NCBI GenBank assembly: GCA_016204975.1 | Contig: JACQJP010000036.1 | Location: 1-46,200, forward strand | DNA length: 46,200 bases | Reading direction: 5' to 3' | Source: Elusimicrobiota bacterium | GTDB lineage: Bacteria > Elusimicrobiota > Elusimicrobia > JACQJP01 | Shown: one piece after another, positions 42,239-46,200 of the stretch | Numbering within the stretch: position 1 is the stretch's first letter | Layout: every line of letters starts with the position of its first letter | The notes under the pieces: model-generated | Seen by the model: only the letters and a program-made list of their open reading frames with translations | The model's database searches: none | Told to the model about the DNA's origin: nothing | Program-made: the position numbers and the translations under genes

Positions 42239-43022
42239 GGCCCTGCCCCGTGACGGAACTGATCACCCGCTTGGCGGGTTCCAGGTAGGCCTTTAGATTG
42301 GCCTCCACCATGCTGGGGGCCGCCCCGGTCTGGAGCAGCAGCACCCCCCGAATCACAATCTCCTTGACCAACAGCTCTTCATCCGAGCGCCGGCGGAGCT
42401 TCCCCGCCATCGGCAAAAACAAAAGATAGCCGGCCCCCAGACCGTAGAAGGCCGCGGCCAGCGCCAAGGCCATCCTCCGAGGCACCTCGCCGACGTCGTC
42501 AATCCCATTGAGCATCAAGATCATCCCCAAAACCGTTCCGATGATCCCAAAGGCGGGGGCATAGGTTCCCAGGGCATTGAAGATCTCCCGCCCTATCTTG
42601 TGGCGCTCACGGATAAATCCGATCTCTGTTTCCAACATATTGCGGATGAACTCATGGTCCGCCCCATCCACTACCAGTTGGACTCCCCGCTGCAGAAAGT
42701 CATTGGTGATCTTCTTGACGTCCCCCTCCAGAGCCAAAAAACCCTCCTTCTTGGCTTTTTGGGAGAGGCTGACAAAGGTAGTCACAATCTCGGAGGTATC
42801 TTCGCCGCTGGAGAAAAGCACCTTTCTCAAAACCCTCCCCAGTCCCGCCACCTGGGACAGGGGATAGTTGACCAGCGTGGCGCAGAAGGTTCCCCCCAGC
42901 ACCACAAACACCGCTTCGATATTTAAAAAGGGCTTAAATCCGGCGACGCCCTCCGATAGAAACACGCTGGCCACCACCAGCCCCGCAAAAACCAGGATCC
43001 CCAATATCGTCGCGAAATCCAT
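42228..43022 (-). CDS. motA: Flagellar motor stator protein MotA
   Basis: MotA forms the pentameric stator ring with MotB and couples ion flow to rotation. The 264 residues show four membrane segments (about 4-22, 35-55, 150-172, 180-205). The conserved APAFGIIGTVLGMILML (with the functional Pro) is at the third. The large cytoplasmic loop has FLALEGDVKKITNDFLQRGV, FIRNMLETEI and RERH. It follows flbD by 28 bp and precedes motB. Confidence 0.94.
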   Translation of the reverse strand: MDFATILGILVFAGLVVASVFLSEGVAGFKPFLNIEAVFVVLGGTFCATLVNYPLSQVAGLGRVLRKVLFSSGEDTSEIVTTFVSLSQKAKKEGFLALEGDVKKITNDFLQRGVQLVVDGADHEFIRNMLETEIGFIRERHKIGREIFNALGTYAPAFGIIGTVLGMILMLNGIDDVGEVPRRMALALAAAFYGLGAGYLLFLPMAGKLRRRSDEELLVKEIVIRGVLLLQTGAAPSMVEANLKAYLEPAKRVISSVTGQGRAD

Positions 43023-43050
43023 TATTCGTTACCCTGTGCCGGACAACCGA

Positions 43051-43281
43051 TCAAGCGCCTGCGCGCTTATACCCTTCCATAGGATTGATGACTTTGCGTT
43101 CTGCATTCACCCGGACGCGGTACTGCAAGATCTTCTCAATGACCTCCTGGACGCTTTCCAAAACCACGAAGCGATTTCCGGTCACCAAGCTCACCACGGT
43201 GTCCGGAGAGGCCTCCAAAGTCTCGATGAGCTCGGCGTTGATATGAAACTGCGTCCCATTGAGCCGCCGCAGGGAAATCAT
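43051..43281 (-). CDS. flbD: FlbD-family protein
   Basis: The 76-residue product matches the FlbD pattern: MISLRRLNGTQFHINAELIETLEASPDTVVSLVTGNRFVV, then ESVQEVIEKIL. FlbD is a small protein typically encoded just before motA in flagellar operons of spirochetes, Firmicutes and others; its exact role is unclear. Its presence argues that the following motAB belong to a flagellar-type system. Confidence 0.9.
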   Translation of the reverse strand: MISLRRLNGTQFHINAELIETLEASPDTVVSLVTGNRFVVLESVQEVIEKILQYRVRVNAERKVINPMEGYKRAGA

Positions 43282-43295
43282 TATTAAGGTGGCGA

Positions 43296-43317
43296 CTAGA
43301 CTTTTGCAAAAGTCCAG
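43296..43317. repeat. Solo palindrome of the MITE terminal repeat
   Basis: CTAGACTTTTGCAAAAGTCCAG is a near-perfect inverted repeat made of the left and right tips of the MITE-like elements with no interior. It occupies most of the 39-bp gap between the coiled-coil gene and flbD. There is no T-run, so it is not a typical terminator. Confidence 0.65.
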
Positions 43318-43320
43318 GAA

Positions 43321-45396
43321 CTATTTAAACACTGGTTCATTCAAATAAGCCCAAAAACGCCCCAGGATCCCCCGGCGGGAAGGCTCTGTCTCCGAAAAGT
43401 CGGGCAGGCCGCTCTGAAGCTCCCGGATCTGAAACTCCATCATCCGCCTTCTCTCCGATTGAAGCTCCTCCTCTAAATTTCTCAAACGCTCCAAAAGCTC
43501 GGTGCGCTCCTTCTGCCACCGCCCTTGAAGCTCTGCATGGACCGACTGCCATTCCCGACGGGCCTCCTCCAACTGTCGGGAGGCCTGCTCCTTCAAGGCC
43601 TGGACATCCTTTTCTTTGGATTCCATCTGCCCTCGCCACCTCTCACCCTCGGTCCGGAAAGACTCCTCCTGCCTCCGCCACCTTTCCTGCTCAACCCGGA
43701 AAGACTCCTCGGAGCGCTTCGCCCCCTCTTCCAGCTTCTGCCGAATGCTTTCCTCCTCAAGCTGCATCTTTTTCAGACGCTGTTCGAACTCCCGATCCGC
43801 CTCCATCCGGACCTCCTGAGTCGCCGCAGAAATCTTCTGCTCCATCTCCCGCAAGAACTCCTCTTGGCGCCGCCCATACTCAGCGCGGAGCTCCTGTTCC
43901 TGACCCTGAAGCGAAGCCAGCCGGGCCTGCTGCTCTTTTCTGATGGCCTCCTCCTTGCGCTCATACTCCTTCTGAAGCGAAAACCGCGAGGCCGCTTCCC
44001 GCCGGCCGGAATCCTGCTCCAGCTGAAGCGCTCGCTGCGCCACCTGCCTCTCCAACTGAGTGCGGATCTCCTGCTCCTTGCGCACCAGTTGATGGGCCAT
44101 CTCCTGCTGCAGGGTCCTGCGGTACTCCTCCTGCCGCTTTTGCCCCTCCCCCGCCTGAGCCTGCAGAGAACTCGCGTGGATCTCCAGCCGCTTTTTTTCC
44201 TCCTCCAACGTCCGGACCCGCTCCTGGGTCCCATTGAGCAACTCCTCTGCGTGCGCGACCTCCGACTGCAGCTTGCTTTCCAAAACGCGAATCTCGCTTT
44301 GAAGCTCCTGGACCCGGCTCTGTCCCCCTTGCAACTTTTCCTCCCACTCCCTCTGCTGGTCAGCCAACTCCGACTGATGTCGCATGTTCCACTGGCTCAA
44401 CTCCCCTTTGAGCCTGGTCATCTCCTCCTCGCGGGACTTGGCAAGGAGCTCCCACTTTTCCTTCTCCCAGCGGACCTGTGCCGCTAAAACCTCATACTGA
44501 CTGCGCAGGCCGGAAAACTCTTTTTCCAGCGTCCGGTTGATGGCCTGAAGCTGGCGCGTCTCCGTTTGGACCACGGCCAGCTCCTTCTCCCGGGCTTGCA
44601 ATGTCTCACGGTTTAGGTTGGCCTCCGAGAGGAGGCGAGCCATATTTTTTTCCTGTTCCGCCAGCTCCTGCTCCAAGGTTTCAATCCGAGCGGCCCGCTC
44701 GCGCCCTTCCAGTCTGGCATCCTTCAGCTCCTCCTCCTTGGCCCCAATTCCTCTCTGCCAATGCGCCTTCTCCTCGAGCCACCGCCTCTCCAGATCCTGG
44801 ATCCGCTCCGAAAAACGGGACTCCACCTCCCGCTCCTGAAATTCCCTGTGCCGCATCTGGTTTTTCAGGGTCTGCACCCAGGTCTCCCTCTCCTGGGCGA
44901 GGCGTCCCTCCAACTCCTGGATGCGGGCCTGGAGCTTCGATCGGGCCTCCTCCAGCTCCTGCTCCCGGCGGTCCCGGCGGAGCCGCTCCTGCACCTCCCT
45001 CAAAGAGACCTCCACGCGGGCCGAGGTGGCCGCCTCCTCCTGGGAGCGAACGCTGGCCAGCAAAACCTTCTCGTGTTCCTGTTGCAGGCGCTGCTCCAAA
45101 TCCTGCAGCCGCTTCTCCAGGGCCCTCTTGGACTCCTCCATCTCCCGCCCCCTTCGCTCGACCTCTTCCATCCTGGAGGCAGCCGCCCCTGCCCCAGGCC
45201 CTCCCGCCAGGGCCCCGGGCAAAGGAGGGGGACCTCCCAGAGCAGGCCTCGGAGGACCTGCGGGATTGGGGGGGATTCCCGGAAGGGGAGGCAGGCCCAA
45301 AGAAGGGCCGGTGGGCTTTTTAAATTGGGGCGGCAAAGGGGGCGGAGATTTTGCCGGTGGTTTCGGGGGAATGGGATCCTTGCGCTCTTCAGCCAT
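43321..45396 (-). CDS. Large Pro-rich coiled-coil protein in the motility cluster
   Basis: The 691-residue product begins with a Pro/Gly-rich segment (residues about 1-70; PPKPPAKSPPPLPPQFKKP, LPPLPGIPPNP). A nearly continuous coiled coil of about 570 residues follows, rich in Glu, Arg, Gln and Leu (KRLQDLEQRLQQEHEKV type). The C-terminus ends RGILGRFWAYLNEPVFK. No signal peptide or membrane segment is visible. It lies 16 bp after fliG and 39 bp before flbD, a place where FliH-like genes can occur, but it is much longer than FliH. I do not recognise its family; a cytoskeletal or scaffold role is inference. Confidence 0.75.
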   Translation of the reverse strand: MAEERKDPIPPKPPAKSPPPLPPQFKKPTGPSLGLPPLPGIPPNPAGPPRPALGGPPPLPGALAGGPGAGAAASRMEEVERRGREMEESKRALEKRLQDLEQRLQQEHEKVLLASVRSQEEAATSARVEVSLREVQERLRRDRREQELEEARSKLQARIQELEGRLAQERETWVQTLKNQMRHREFQEREVESRFSERIQDLERRWLEEKAHWQRGIGAKEEELKDARLEGRERAARIETLEQELAEQEKNMARLLSEANLNRETLQAREKELAVVQTETRQLQAINRTLEKEFSGLRSQYEVLAAQVRWEKEKWELLAKSREEEMTRLKGELSQWNMRHQSELADQQREWEEKLQGGQSRVQELQSEIRVLESKLQSEVAHAEELLNGTQERVRTLEEEKKRLEIHASSLQAQAGEGQKRQEEYRRTLQQEMAHQLVRKEQEIRTQLERQVAQRALQLEQDSGRREAASRFSLQKEYERKEEAIRKEQQARLASLQGQEQELRAEYGRRQEEFLREMEQKISAATQEVRMEADREFEQRLKKMQLEEESIRQKLEEGAKRSEESFRVEQERWRRQEESFRTEGERWRGQMESKEKDVQALKEQASRQLEEARREWQSVHAELQGRWQKERTELLERLRNLEEELQSERRRMMEFQIRELQSGLPDFSETEPSRRGILGRFWAYLNEPVFK

Positions 45397-45412
45397 TTTC
45401 TTCTCCTTAAAA

Positions 45413-46200
45413 CTACCCTTGAGTCTGCTGCTGTAAAATGGAAGTTCTCATTTGCTCCACCCAGCTCTTCAAATTCGGATCGGAATTCAAGGACAGCATC
45501 CGATCGAAGCTGACCAGGGCCTCCTGCCACTGCCCCAGGGCGTACTGGCAGCTTCCCAGATACTGAGCGGCCTCCCAGAGCTTGGGGTTCAGCTCCTGGG
45601 CATAGCTCAAATAGGAGACCGCCTCGGCATACTGTCCGGCCTGGTAATACTGAACCCCGGCGGCCAAATACTGCTGGGCCTGTTCTATGGCCTCTGCGGA
45701 GGGGGAGGCTCCCGGGACGGCTGCGGCCTTGGCGGACCAAAGCGTCTCGCGCATCTCCTGAGCGGAGAGTTCCTCCTCCAAACCCTCCAAGGAACCGCTC
45801 TCCGTCTTTTGCCTGAGAAGCACCTTGCCCTCCTTCTCCAGGCCCTTGACGACCTCCATGATTTTGCGGCGCTCCTCCTCCAACTGCTCCGGGCTCAACT
45901 CCTTTTCATACTCCATCTCCTCCTTGAGCAGGGAGGCGGCCCCGCTGGACATGTTGGAGAGAAACTTATTCAAGATTTCCGGAGCAGAGCCTTGAAGGGC
46001 CTTGGCCATGGTTTCGGTCTTCAGCTCCCGAACGACGACCTGCATCTCCTTGTCCGGGAAATTGGGAATGTCCTCGAAGAGAATCATGGCCTGCCGGAGC
46101 TTTTCATAAAGGCTGGGCTTCTCGTTCTTCAGATACTCCAGGATATTCTCCCGGCTCCCGGCATCGGCATCTTCCAGCATCTTGCTCAAGTGCTCCACCC
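45413..46200 (-). CDS. fliG: FliG-like motor switch protein fused to TPR repeats (5' end outside window)
   Basis: The visible 262 residues continue past the window edge, so the start is not seen. The first part (GVEHLSKMLEDADAGSRENILEYL, then EKLRQAMILFEDIPNFPDKEMQVVVREL, FLSNMSSGAASLLKEE) matches the FliG middle/C-terminal domains of the flagellar C-ring. About residues 170-255 form TPR-like helices (AAGVQYYQAGQYAEAVSYLSYAQELNPKLWEAAQYLGSCQYALGQ). The fusion is unusual. By eye, charged residues known from E. coli FliG (K264, R281, R297) are replaced (Q, G, none), so torque generation by the standard contacts is uncertain. Confidence 0.82.
   Translation of the reverse strand, partial: VEHLSKMLEDADAGSRENILEYLKNEKPSLYEKLRQAMILFEDIPNFPDKEMQVVVRELKTETMAKALQGSAPEILNKFLSNMSSGAASLLKEEMEYEKELSPEQLEEERRKIMEVVKGLEKEGKVLLRQKTESGSLEGLEEELSAQEMRETLWSAKAAAVPGASPSAEAIEQAQQYLAAGVQYYQAGQYAEAVSYLSYAQELNPKLWEAAQYLGSCQYALGQWQEALVSFDRMLSLNSDPNLKSWVEQMRTSILQQQTQG

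Noticed and set aside
43296-43317. Terminator between the coiled-coil gene and flbD
   Set aside because: The palindrome has no loop and no T-run, and matches the MITE tips instead.

Overview
The window looks like a chromosomal segment of a GC-rich, uncultured-type bacterium, probably with two membranes. It carries a lipobox protein, a flagellar-type MotA/MotB pair with FlbD and FliG, and housekeeping operons packed with ATGA/GTGA overlaps. I do not assign a phylum. No gene-free stretch exceeds 300 bases; the three longest gaps (about 260-290 bp) are each filled mostly by a palindromic or MITE-like element.

Layout. (1) 1-376: the end of a coiled-coil gene built on a 21-bp tandem repeat. (2) 385-5871, minus strand: tRNA-Thr, tuf, rpmG, tRNA-Trp, secE, nusG, rplK, rplA, then hppA where rplJ would be expected. 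(3) 5862-16433, minus strand: purC, purS-like, purL, a soluble sensor histidine kinase, purQ, purF, purD, purE, pyrB, nearly all overlapping. (4) 16559-19254, plus strand: an APC permease with a universal-stress domain and a crotonase gene ending at a clear terminator. (5) 19350-21664: a small exported protein, a Cys-cluster CRP/FNR regulator and a convergent wecB. (6) 21937-30750, minus strand: def, fmt, a PASTA protein, rpe, rpsP, khpA, trmD, rplS, then rnhB, yraN, punA, pdp, upp. (7) 31012-33794, plus strand: a short GlpD-like gene overlapping an alkyl-DHAP-synthase-like flavoprotein. (8) 33848-46200, minus strand: FliG-TPR, a giant coiled-coil protein, flbD, motA, motB, a PPDK/lipoprotein fusion, nifS, mnmA, ddl and a glycerophosphodiesterase.

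How the genes work together: the pur block covers PRPP amidotransfer (PurF), GAR synthesis (PurD), FGAM synthesis (PurS/L/Q), AIR carboxylation (PurE) and SAICAR synthesis (PurC), with salvage by PunA, Pdp and Upp. NifS next to MnmA fits sulfur delivery for tRNA 2-thiouridine. HppA and PPDK both connect to pyrophosphate metabolism.

The most unusual content is repetitive. A 57-bp element (19 codons) lies inside pyrB, an exported-protein gene and the start of mnmA, and fills the gap between two convergent genes whose stop codons it completes. A roughly 220-240 bp MITE-like family has terminal repeats starting CTGGACTTTTGCAAA. A 268-bp near-palindrome completes the stop codon of rplS. Other oddities are the kinase coupled into the pur operon, the in-frame PPDK-lipoprotein fusion, and a FliG-TPR protein that appears to lack the usual torque charges. 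All functional calls come from reading motifs by eye; no searches were run.
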